The notes below the pieces were generated by a model. That model was not told the DNA's origin and did no database searches. It saw only the letters and a list, made by a program, of their open reading frames with translations. Positions 44,161-53,710 of a DNA stretch of 64,000 bases are shown here, piece by piece. A program made the position numbers and the translations under genes. This DNA comes from Symbiodinium natans (taxonomy: Eukaryota > Sar > Dinophyceae > Suessiales > Symbiodiniaceae). How positions within the stretch are numbered: position 1 is the stretch's first letter; every line of letters starts with the position of its first letter. The stretch spans positions 186,001 through 250,000 of the forward strand of contig CAJNDS010002685.1 in assembly GCA_905221605.1 (NCBI GenBank), written 5' to 3'.

Positions 44161-47121
44161 GTAATGCCTTAGAAGTTGTGCAACATAATTTTATTGAGTT
44201 TGCTTTACATTTTCTTACAGATGCTTTGGCTCTTTAGGTCAGACGCTGCAAAACACATGCAGGATTCTTTTCAACATTCCCATCTCCACACAAGGTACTT
44301 CTGTTCGTTGTGTCTTGCACAGGCCGGTTGCTTTTTTTCTTTGTTACCAAGGCAGACAACCGACATGTCTGATGTCTGCATTTTACCAAAGACAATTGTG
44401 AAATTGCACTTCCACTCTTTGAGCAGAATCGCCCGACTAACTGATCACCATGGAGCAAGAACATGCGGAACGGCAAACACCTTGTCTTGGTTATAACAAT
44501 TTTTGGGCCTTTGGCTGTTCTTGGAGCCCCACTGGCTAATCAGCATGGGGTTAGAAGATTTAATACGATTAAACAGTCTGGAGCCAACGAATCCGGCTGC
44601 CTTTTTCATGTAAAATATTGTAGACCTTGAAGCCGTAAGGCTAAGACGACAGTGGAAACAGAACGCAGAATGAAGCAACAGAGAAGAGGAAGGCTCTATA
44701 TCGCCGAGGAGATGCCTGCAAGGATCGCAGCTTGAGGCCCACCTTGAAGGACCCTTGAAAATCGTGCTTTCATCGGCAGGTTTAAGTCTAAACGCAGAAC
44801 ATGTCTGCAGAATGGGCAGTCTTCATGCGGAAGGTGTGCATAAAGATCCGTGCCAAATGCGGCCACATTAAAAAACCTGACGTTGTTTGACAATTTGGAG
44901 GCGGTTGCCAAGGAGAAATTCTGAGCAACTTTAGAAACTCAAACTTCAGAAGACCGCTTGTTTCTTACCGCATGTTTTATGCATGCGGCATGTGTCCAAA
45001 CAATTTAGAAGTACTTCACGTGCTTGTTCATGCCGTTGCAGCATCTATTCCAAGTCTCACCACACGCCTTAGAGCCAAATCATATTCACGGCATAACAAA
45101 TAGAACCAGACGACATGATGATCGCAACGCTCGCCTCCATGATCAACACCAAGACCGACAAGTCGCAAGACCGTCCAGAAGATTCAATACACCACGACCG
45201 TCAAGAAGACAAAAGAAGCAGATTACGCCAACTCCGATCCTTCTGCACGTCAAGACAAAGTTCCATTCCATTTTCAAGACCGACACATAGAAGACACAGA
45301 TTATGAAGACGATCCTTCAGCGTAAGAAGCACAGCACGCAGCCGAAGCCCAAAACACGCACGTCATAAGGCCTTCCAGTATTTCGAAACTCGCCGGCTAC
45401 CTCTCAGCCTTCAGCCGTGACCACACCCCATTACACCAACATTTCGCAGAAGAGCAAGAAGCTGTGCAAAAGCTGTGCTCGTGGTTCTTGCCAATAACCC
45501 GCGGTGCACCGCAAGACAGGCGACAACGCTTTGGACAAGTTTTGCTCCATGGTGATTTGGCGGTCCAGTGCCATCAAGGCTCGCAGCACCTACCGTGACA
45601 AAGTCGTCCAAAAAAGAGCCGCCCATGTATGGTCAAGAGGCAGAGAATGATGATTTCTCAGCCACAAATCTTCTTTGAGCGCGACCAGAACTGACAAGGA
45701 ATTGGCTGTGGAACTCCAAAGCCGACCCAAGATGGTTGCCTTGAAACAAGAAGCAAACCCCGAAGTGAAGGAAGAGGCAGCAAGAATGGTTCAATGTTGG
45801 TCGCACAAGCCTCCCAAACCCTTACCTACAACCTGTCTACGCCTATTGCCAAGACTCAGGTTGTCAGCTGCGGATGTGAGAAGAAGTGGCTCTTCTGTTT
45901 AGGCAACAGCAACTGCACGGCGTAAGTGATCAGCCGTTGGGCCATCCAAGAGTGCGCAGCGGTCGATAACCAAGACATGCGGTAAAACAACAGCTAACAC
46001 AAAATGCGGTTCGCTGATTGGAAGACGAACTCAGAGTTTCCAACATCCAGGTGCACAACTCACGGCTACATATCCAAGTAGAACCTGGGGCCGCAGTCAG
46101 CAGAATCCTTCTAGTTTTCCAGGAAGAAACCTGCCACCAATTCAGAGAGGAAAGACTACCAGACAGCAGTCAAACCCTTACGCCGGCCCGCAGCACTTCA
46201 TTGCCATGGATCCTTCCAATCAGAGTGTCGCGGCGATACCTTGTCAAGGGCGTTTCAGCACGCTTACCTGATTTTTTGGCCTTCATGCTGACTCTCTCAA
46301 GAGCAGTTGGCAGGTCAGCGGCGGCGGTATTGCGGGCAACAGACAGGCTTGCGTCAACTTCTCCTCATCGACATCCACGCTGGTGGAGAGGGCAGTTGCA
46401 AGGACCGAGGGCTCAGACTCCTTGGGGTTGCCGTGGGAGTGAACATCTTTCAAATTCTCTTTGCAGCCACCATGGGGTGCTCTGGGCTCTGACCACCATG
46501 GGGCGCGTGCTGGCCTTGCCTCTCCTGGGAAAGTTGGCCAATTTGACCTTCCCTTTTCGCGACTGTGTGCCTTACCTGACCGTGTCGGTTGGCAACTCTG
46601 CTTTCCGTGCTAACCTTCGTTGTACCTAGTGGCTTCATGATGGTGATTTTGATGATCTGGCAAACCCTCGCATTTTGCGACCCTCCCGCGCATGCTCTAC
46701 ACTGCTCGATTGCACCTGGATTTCTGCGACGATCTTGAGTACTGAGCGCGGAGACACATAGACGTTTGGCGCTGGTTTTGGCGGGTTGCTGCGGGTTTTG
46801 GTGGTTGTGTTTTGTGGTGGTTTTGGTGTGTGTTTTTGCTTTGGTTTTTGCACCTGCTCTGTTTCACCTCCAGTGACTCCAGTGTGAAGACCCACAAGAA
46901 CGGTCTATGCGCTGCTGAGAAAAGTAAAGAGGCGTCGGTTCAAAAAAAAAGGCTTCGTGTCAGATCGCAAAGATTTCTTTACCAAGCGAGTTACGGCGCA
47001 GAGCGCAGTCAAACTTCTTGTGTTTTGACTTCTTCCGAGAGGAGCTTGCTGGCACTGGCTGGAGCTTTTGCCTCAGCATCCCTTGCCAGTCGCTTGTACG
47101 AGGTTGCTAAGACTGCTTATG
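44161..47121. other. No recognised gene; low-complexity and eroded frames
   Basis: Frames rarely exceed 100 codons. A 203-codon plus-strand frame (46018-46629) has no recognisable motif. A short exon-like piece at about 45680-45790 is charged (KELAVELQSRPKMVALKQEA). At 46760-46850 a GGTTTTGGTGG / GTGTTTT-rich patch gives a Lys/Pro/Thr-rich artefact on the minus strand. Confidence 0.35.
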
Positions 47122-47599
47122 ATGAAGGTCACCTCTCTCTCTGAGGTGGGAGTGCCCAACCCCCGCCACAACACAGCTGAGAGGATCGAGAATCCACGTT
47201 TGAGGAAGGTTGCTCTAGGAGCTTTCGACGCCAAACTGCATTAGAGTGCAGTTTCAGGTCTCACAGGAGCATCGCTGCAGCCGATTTTGAGGCCAGAACA
47301 TTTGCTCGTAATCGGAATCGCTACAGGATGCTGTTCTGAGCTGCGGGGCTGTGGAGTTCCACGCTGTTTCACTCCACAGCCCCGCAGCTCAGAACAGCAT
47401 CCTGTAGCGATTCCTCCCTCGCAAATGTTCTGGCCTCAAAATCGGCTGCAGCGATGCTCCTGTGAGACCTGAAACTGCACTCTAATGCAGTTTGGCGTCG
47501 AAAGCTCCTAGAGCAACCTTCCTCAAACGTGGATTCTCGATCCTCTCAGCTGTGTTGTGGCGGGGGTTGGGCACTCCCACCTCAGAGAGAGGTGTTCAT
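47122..47599. repeat. Large palindrome (about 230-bp arms, 13-bp loop)
   Basis: The left arm 47122-47357 and right arm 47371-47599 are near-perfect reverse complements around TCCACGCTGTTTC (47358-47370). The innermost 17 bp of each arm (GGGGCTGTGGAGT side) pair exactly. Small differences occur near 47309-47319 versus 47408-47415, and at a CT run near the outer ends. The arms are not found elsewhere in the window. It lies exactly between low-GC host-like DNA and the GC-rich virus-like element. It could be a fold-back element or a head-to-head viral terminus. Confidence 0.9.
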
Positions 47600-47646
47600 T
47601 TGCACGCGTGCAGTTTGCATGCCGCAAAACGCGTTCACGCCGCGAC

Positions 47647-47734
47647 CTGTCTGGCACCTGTCTGGCACCTGTCTGGCACCTGTCTGGCACCTGTCTGGCA
47701 CCTGTCTGGCACCTGTCTGGCACCTGTCTGGCAC
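47647..47734. repeat. 11-bp tandem repeat, 8 copies (CTGTCTGGCAC)
   Basis: Eight perfect head-to-tail copies, ending in a partial CTGAGG. It lies between the palindrome and the first gene of the virus-like element. Translations across it (repeating GTCLAPVWHLS-like) are artefacts. Confidence 0.97.
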
Positions 47735-48186
47735 CTGAGGTGGGCTTTCCGTCGCTTTGCGCGAAATTCGGCACCTTTTCTGCAGCTTTTCGCACCTTTT
47801 TGGCACCTTTTCGGCACTTTTTCGGCACCTTACCGAATTCAGCACCCGATTAAGCACCCGATTAAGCACCCACGCACACGGGCACGTTCGCTGCGGCTCC
47901 GGCGTGACCGACCGGTTATCCGGCGGTAGGCTCCCGGGGCTGCGGCGGGTGGCCCAGCGAAGTCGAGGGGGGTGCCCGACTGTTAGGGCTACGGGCAGTC
48001 AGCCAGTTTCGCCCGGCCCCCTGACGACGCTTCGCGCAGGGCGAGGCCCTGGGAGCCGTCCAGGAAATGGGGCGGCTCCGAAACCTCACCACCCGCCACC
48101 CCAGGCGGGGCTGCGGGGAAGGGAATGCTGCCCGTTTTTTGGCAGCTCGGGCCATCCCGGGAATTATCGGGATGGCTCTGCGGGCC
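47735..48186. other. Left-end non-coding region with GCACC repeats
   Basis: After the 11-bp array comes a series of GCACCTTTT(T) units (about 47770-47832), then two direct copies of a CGATTAAGCACC unit (about 47846-47870). No gene is recognised. The downstream part is GC-rich and holds the 3' flank of the polymerase-helicase gene. Repeats of this density at an element end suggest a terminal or replication-control region, which is inference. Confidence 0.6.
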
Positions 48187-51100
48187 TCAAATCACGCTCA
48201 GGAGCTCTGCGCCCGTGGCCCGCGACGCGCCCACGTACAGGTGCTTCACCGAGAAGTGCGGGTTCTCGGCGTCGCAAAGCCACACCCTCCCCCGCAGCGT
48301 GAGGCCCTGGCAGGAGGCGTACGTGACCGCGTGGCAAAGCCGCGTGTGCCGCAGCAGCTCCGCGGGCGCGAAGCTCTGCCCGTCGTCCAGCGAGATCCGC
48401 TCCCCCACCTCCCGCACAGTCGCGAAGCAGCCCTTGGGCACCTTGCCCCCCGCGCCCACGAGCCTCAGCCCGGGCCACACGCGCATCGTCTGCGGCTGGT
48501 TGGTGCCCGCGGGCCCCTGCGCCCGGTGCTCCAGCAGCAGCGCACCCTCGCTCGTTGATGGCCATCCTGTGGGCGTGGGAGATGACCAGGCAGGTGTCGG
48601 GGTGGCCCCGCCGCGGGAACAGCTCCCGCGCCGCCTGCACGGCCTCCCGCAGCGGCGGCTGCTCGGGCTCGTCCACGCGCAGCCACTGCAGGAAGCGGAA
48701 GATCGTCTCGTCGCTGCGCTGGTTCTCCGTGAGCTCGTGCACGCAGCCGCCCGCCAGGTCGTGCAGCAGCTGCGAGTCCTTCAGCGAGCGCAGCACCGGC
48801 GCGCCCCCGAAGGCGTCCTGCACGGCGGGCAACTGCCGGAAGTCGCCCAGCAGCAGGAAGCGCACGCGGCGGTTCGTGGAGAGCTCCGCGATGTCGGCCC
48901 ACAGCCCCACATCGAGCTGCGTGACCTCCTCGACCACGAGCCAGTCCAGCGCGCAGCGGCCAGCGCGGATGGTGCGCCGCACCCAAAGGTCCGCCGTCTG
49001 CGCGCCCAGGCCCAGGTTCTGCACGCTGCAGTGCGTCTTCGAGATCAGCGTCACCTCCTCGCCCTGCGCTGAGAGCTGTGTCACGATCCGCCGCGCCAGG
49101 TGCGTCTTCCCCGTGCCCGGCATGCCGGAGAGCAGCAGGCTGCCCCCGTTGAGGCAGTGCGCCACGGGGTCCTCCACCTGCCTCCAGGGCTCCTGCAGCG
49201 GCGGCGGCTCCGTCTCCAGCCGCGGCTCTCGGTACTCGCCCTCCAGGCGCTTCACCTCCTCGAAGCGGTACTTCGGCGTGCCGTCCCGGTGCCGGTGCCG
49301 CGTGAGCGCCTCCACGGCGGGGAGAAACTTTTTCGGTAGATTCTGGCAGACGAGGCAGTCGGTCTTCAGCGCCACCAAATAGCGCGGTGGCACCTCCTGC
49401 AGCGCGCGATGGATCCTCGCCATCGCCACGTACTCGCAGCCCATCACAAAGTCGTGCGCCGGCCGCATGGAGCGGTTCGTGAAGAGCTCCGTGGCGTAGA
49501 CGTGGTCGTAGTGGCACGCGCCCGCGGCGTCGAAGAAGACCTGCAGGAACTGGGAGCCCCAGCCGTCCGCCTCGTGGCTGCTCGTCCGCATGGAGTAGAA
49601 GACGTCCTTGGAGCGCGCCCACAGGCCGATGAGCGCGTTCACGCTCAGCTTCGCGAAGTGCTCCTCGCCCTCGGGCCAGGCCCCCTCCATGACCTCCAGC
49701 GCCCGCGCCAGGCAGTCGGGCGCCACGTGGGCCGTGGCCTGCAGGGACCATTCGCAGTCCGCCCAGGTCGCGAGGCCCGCGTCGAGCATGTAGGCCACCG
49801 CGGGCTTCCCGTACCAGCCCGGGCCGACGTAGGGCAGCCGCGCCAACAAGCCCGCGCGCTTGTCCTCCCGCTTCCGCACGAAGGTGAGGTCCGCCAGCTG
49901 CCCCTCCTCCGCCGGCCGGATGCTGTCCAGCGGGCAGAAAACGGGCAGCGGGAAGGGGGCGTTGGCCAGGGCGTTCTTGCGGCAGCGCACCACGTCCACG
50001 CCCTGGCACACCTTCTCGGGGTTGCATTTCGACAGGCCGCACACGAGGGGAGGCAGCCGCGGGGAGCAGGCGTAGCTCTCGTAGACGTGGCGGCAGAAGC
50101 GGCTCTCCAGGCTCGTGGCGTGGGAGCACTCCAGGAACGTCTTGGCGCGGTGGCACTCCAGGCACAAGGCCTGCAGGCGCTGCCGCTGCCCGAAGAAGGA
50201 CTGGTGCACCGGCACCACGTGGTCCGCCTCGCAGCTGCCCGCGTCGATGGGCGCGGCGCAGAGCGCGCAGGCTCCCCGCTGCTCCTGCAGCAGCCGCTGC
50301 ACGTCCCCGCGGTCCCTGCGCGCCTTCAGCAGCGCTCCGAAGACCTCGCTCGCCGCCCCCGCGAGCCGCTGCCCGCGGTAGACGAAGCCCAGCTTGCCCA
50401 TCCACGCTTCCAGCACCTGTGCGTCCTCGGGATACTCGTGGATGACGCAGTCGCCCCCAGGCACGCGGAGCCGCAGGTAGCGCCACTCCACGAGCCCGCG
50501 CAGGACCACCTTGGGCTGGTGGCCCTCCGCGAGCAGGCGGGAGCGCGCAACGCGCAGGTCCTTGGCCCAGTAGTGCCCGGGCTCGAGGGCGCCCTGCCAC
50601 TCCCGCCACTCGCCGAAGGGCGGCACGGTGGACTCCCGCCGCTCCCCGCGGTAGCTCGGAGTGTCCCGCGGCTCGCCGTCGCACCAGGCCACGGCCCGCG
50701 CGCTCTTGTAGAAGTAGGCGTGGTCGCGGTAGACGCACAGCGCCAGGGCCCGCTCCTCCTTGACGGGCGGCTCGTAGCAGTCGATCATCTGCCCCCGGCA
50801 ATTCACGATGAACATCGGCGCCTTGCGCCACTCGCAGAACTGCCGGATCTCCTTGCCGGTGACGCCCCTGCTCTCCCAGCCTCTGGGGCAAATCGCGTCG
50901 AAGTCCGAGTAGATCTCCTCGAAGGGCAGCTGCAGCAGCTCCGCGACCTGGCGCACGACGCAGAGCCTGTCGCCGCGCTCCTCGAAGGCGCTCTCCAGGA
51001 TTTCCGAGCCCTTGAAGAGCTGGTAGGAGACGTCCTGCAGCGCCCCCAGGGGCTGGCGCAGCGTCACCTCCGTCTCCACCTGGTTCCGCGCCACCTGCAT

Positions 51101-51712
51101 CGTCTGCTTGGAGACGCCCCAGTCCCGCGACGCGTCATAGGTGTACTGTTCCTCCGAGAGCTCCATGACCACGTCGCCGTCCGCGGGGTTCCCCATCTTG
51201 CGGAGCGCGGCCGCGATGACGTTCCGGTGCTGCTGCACCTCGCCCAGCCCGTCGTTCTGGCGCCCGAGGCCGTCCAGGATCACGGGCAGGAAGTCGTCCC
51301 TCTGGTAGGGCTGCCCGCGGCGCCGCCTCCCGCGGATCCTCACGGGCATGTGGGCAATAAAATCGGTCCACTTGTCACGGAAGAAGGCCTTGCCCAGCTT
51401 GGTGACGCGGTAGTTGCCGTCGGGCTGGAGGCTGCGCACTAGCTTCTTGGCGCCTCCCCGCAGCAGAATGTAGTCGTTGGGGCCGTCGCGCACAAGCGGC
51501 TGCGCCTCGTTGAAGCGCCGGGAGGGCGGGCGCCGCCCGACCAGCTGGTAGTAGAACTGCCCGGCGCGGGTGGGCTGCCCGTCCGGCCGGGCGAGCAGCA
51601 GCTGCTGGGCGTTTTGAAGACGCAGGAGCTCCGAGCCCTGCGGGGAGGTGCGCGCGGCGACGCCCGCCTCCACGGCCCGCCGGATTCTCTCGCGCTGCTG
51701 TGCCCAAGACAT
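48187..51712 (-). CDS. HNH + DNA polymerase-like + SF1 helicase fusion protein
   Basis: About 1,175 residues. The N-terminal ~470 residues are a conserved-looking region of unknown fold (CVVRQVAELLQLP, then YRDHAYFYKSA). Residues about 478-522 form an HNH-type zinc site (CALC ... EADHVVPVHQ ... CLECHRAKT). Residues about 590-790 resemble the palm of a family-B-type polymerase: CPLDSI (motif A-like), KLSVNALIGLWA (motif B-like) and LVALKTDCLV (motif C-like, with TD in place of DTD). Residues about 862-1175 are an SF1B (Pif1/RecD-like) helicase: GMPGTGKTH (Walker A), WLVVEE, LLLGDFRQLPAV, ENQRSD, then CQGLTL and YVGASRAT. A single-base frame break near 48552-48558 separates the last motifs from the main frame. 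The frame's own end beyond that point is low-complexity. Likely the element's replicase. Confidence 0.75.
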
Positions 51713-51772
51713 GATTTACTACCCGCCCCTCGGCGGCGGCGGTCGAGCGAACGCGGGTTCCCTAGTGTCGAC

Positions 51773-51825
51773 GGGTGCCCCAATTTCAAAATCGGGGCAC
51801 CAATCGGGGCACCCATCGGGGCACC
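51773..51825 (-). promoter_or_regulatory. 12-bp iterons and hairpin upstream of the polymerase-helicase gene
   Basis: GGTGCCCC (about 51774-51781) pairs with the following CGGGGCACC (51793-51801) across an A/T loop. Two more copies of CGGGGCACC follow at 51805 and 51817, giving a 12-bp-spaced direct repeat (ATCGGGGCACCA). They lie in the only spacer between the two minus-strand replication genes, 60 bp upstream of the polymerase start, so they may be a promoter or replication-initiator site. Confidence 0.6.
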
Positions 51826-51860
51826 TACTCGGTGTAGCCCGTGTCGATGGTCGAACGCGT

Positions 51861-52421
51861 CTAAAAGGGGCACTGCGGCTTGGGGGGCTCGGCCTGCTGC
51901 AGCATCACGTCCGTGACCTCCGCCAGCACGCCGCACTGGGAGCTCATCAGCCAGACCTGGCGCAGCTCCACGTGGACTTTACACAAGCAACCTTGCAGGT
52001 CCCACTTCTGCACAGGGAGCTCCTCGCCGTCTGGTCCCCACAGGCGCATCTTGTCGTAGTTCAATTTCAGCTTGAGGAACTCCGTGCCGCGGGTGCTGGT
52101 TTTGACAGCGCTGGTCAGGCGCTCCTTCACTTCCTCGGGCTTCAGGGGCTTGCCGAAGATGCGGGAGTCGCGCTGAGAGTGCTCCGACAGCGCCTTGGTC
52201 ACCAGCTCCTCCGTTTCGCGGAAGAAGGCCCGGGCGGCCTCGTCGGGCTCCAGGCACATGGACACGCGCACCGCCTCGGGGTCGCCGTAGCAGGATGGGT
52301 TCCAAATCACTTTGAGCCAGTCGCTCTTCCATGTGGGCACATCGCTGCCACCCTCCGTGCGCAGCGGGATATAGCGACCGCCCTTGCTGTTGGTCAGAAT
52401 GTTGCCCAGCATAATCGTCAT
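51861..52421 (-). CDS. Candidate OB-fold ssDNA-binding protein
   Basis: 186 residues. The N-terminal half is mixed alpha/beta. The C-terminal part has the alternating pattern CKVHVELRQVWLMSSQCGVL followed by AEVTDVML, which resembles the last strands of the OB-fold ssDNA-binding proteins of algal dsDNA viruses (V-x-L-x-x-[VL]-W-x-[MN]-x-x-x-G). The family call rests on pattern only. It is transcribed in the same direction as, and just upstream of, the polymerase-helicase gene (148-bp spacer with the iterons), consistent with a replication accessory role. The frame is intact, with start Met at 52421. Confidence 0.5.
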   Translation of the reverse strand: MTIMLGNILTNSKGGRYIPLRTEGGSDVPTWKSDWLKVIWNPSCYGDPEAVRVSMCLEPDEAARAFFRETEELVTKALSEHSQRDSRIFGKPLKPEEVKERLTSAVKTSTRGTEFLKLKLNYDKMRLWGPDGEELPVQKWDLQGCLCKVHVELRQVWLMSSQCGVLAEVTDVMLQQAEPPKPQCPF

Positions 52422-52588
52422 GACTTCCCGGTTTTGTATCGAGACAGATAAATGTGCTTGCTCCGCGAACGCACCGAGAGCCCCGTGAGCTTCGGGGAGT
52501 TTCTGTGCGTCGCGCTGACGCTGGCCGGCGGCGTCGCCGTGCTGTGGGTCCTCGCGAGACCGTGGGAGGAACCGTGGTCATAAAAAAA

Positions 52589-52741
52589 ATGCGGCTGCTC
52601 GAGCTCTTCTCGGGCACGGGGTCCGTGGGCCGCGCCTTCCGGGAGCGCGGGTGGGAGGTCACGAGCCTCGACATGGACCCGAAGGCCCGTCCCACCATCG
52701 TCGCGGACATCATGACCTGGGACTACATTCGCAGATCTTGA
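52589..52741 (+). pseudogene. C5-methyltransferase-like gene, 5' part
   Basis: The start Met follows an A-tract (TAAAAAAAATG). The first residues (MRLLELFSGTGSVGRAFRER) are SAM-binding motif I of C5-cytosine methyltransferases, followed by VTSLDMDPKA (motif II region) and IVADIMTWDY. The frame then ends within four codons at 52741, because the DNA switches to the inverted segment at a CGCAG (52730-52734). The catalytic remainder of the gene lies on the opposite strand at 53711-54214, joined in frame at the same five bases. Confidence 0.85.
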
Positions 52742-53618
52742 AGGCGTCGGGATTGTAGCGCACGAAGCGCAGCGGCACGCCCGGCGAGCGCTGCACGTGC
52801 TGCGCCGCGACGTTGAGCATGCGAGCGGTCTCGCAGGCCTGGGGCATGTGGTCGTGCTGGCATTCGTCCACCTCGATCACGCACACGCCCCAGGGGCGGT
52901 AAAGGACGAAGTCGAGGCGGGCCAGGCTCGTGTTCACGGGGCGAGACTCTCCCGGGCACGGCGCGTCGCGGGCGGAGCAGAAGGCCACGCGCGCCTCGCG
53001 CTCGAAGGGGTAGCCGGCCTGCGTCAGGAAGCGCGCGACCGCCTCCTCGCGCTTCTTCTGCCGCTGCTGCCCGCGCTCCGTGTGGTGGCACTCGATGTGC
53101 CGTTTCAGTTCATGTTTGTACCCGAAGCGGGCCTCGCACTGCTCGCACGCAAAAGGCCTTTCACCGCGGTGCACGACGCGGATGTGATCCAGGAAGTGCT
53201 CGGCCCGGCTGAAGCGCTCGGGGCACTCCGGGCAGGCGTGCGGCTTTTCGCCCCGGTGCACCTAGCGGATGTGCTTCTGGAGGTTGCCGGCCCGGCTGAA
53301 GCGCTCGGGGCACTCCGGGCAGGCGTGCGGCTTCTCCCCGCGGTGCACCGCGGCGACGTGCCGCCGGAGGTCGTCGGCCCGGCTGAAGCGCTCGGGGCAC
53401 TCCGGGCAGGCGTGCGGCTTTTCGCCCCGGTGCACCTCGCGGACGTGCTTCTGGAGGTTACTGACACGGCTGAAGCGCTCGGGGCACTCCGGGCAGGCGT
53501 GCGGCTTTTCGCCGCGGTGCACCTCGCGGATGTGCTTCTGGAGGTTGCCGGCACGGCTGAAGGGTCTGCCACACTCGGGGCACTCGTGCGGTCCAGGCTC
53601 ACGCGGTCGCTTCGGCAT
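52735..53618 (-). pseudogene. C2H2 zinc-finger + PD-(D/E)XK-like protein, truncated
   Basis: Six C2H2 fingers occur in tandem, mostly with the linker HRGEKPHACPECPERFSR. The repeat unit is about 84 bp and highly uniform, as if recently amplified. They are followed by a spacer (KKREEAVARFLTQAGYPFER) and a nuclease-like core: ARLDFVLYRPWG then CVIEVDECQHDH, where D, E and D would be the PD-(D/E)XK acids, then RFVRYNPDAFKI. A TAG at 53262-53264 replaces the glutamate of a finger linker after finger four. The frame is cut after DAFKI by the inversion; the likely last 57 residues are at 54210-54380 on the other strand. It may be a DNA-binding nuclease of the element. The start (53618) follows an in-frame spacer and is the first Met before finger one. 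Confidence 0.8.
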
Positions 53619-53710
53619 GGTTGCGAATTGATGGCTCTGTCGCCTTTAACCCCTTACAGGCGAGGCACCGCCCGCCGCCGCGCGTGCCTCCAGGGGCCTG
53701 GTGAACGCAG

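Noticed and set aside
47647-47734. CRISPR-like regular repeat
   Set aside because: The 11-bp units are directly adjacent with no spacers; it is a minisatellite, and no cas-type gene is present.
48465-50891. 808-codon minus-strand frame overlapping the replicase
   Set aside because: Low-complexity Arg/Gly/Ala text in a shifted frame; the recognised motifs are all in the other minus-strand frame (apart from the short C-terminal shift).
49409-51442. Very long plus-strand open frame (677 codons) and other long frames antisense to the replicase
   Set aside because: They are Arg/Ala/Leu/His-rich shadows caused by high GC at third positions of the minus-strand gene; no motifs, and the opposite strand has clear helicase and HNH motifs.
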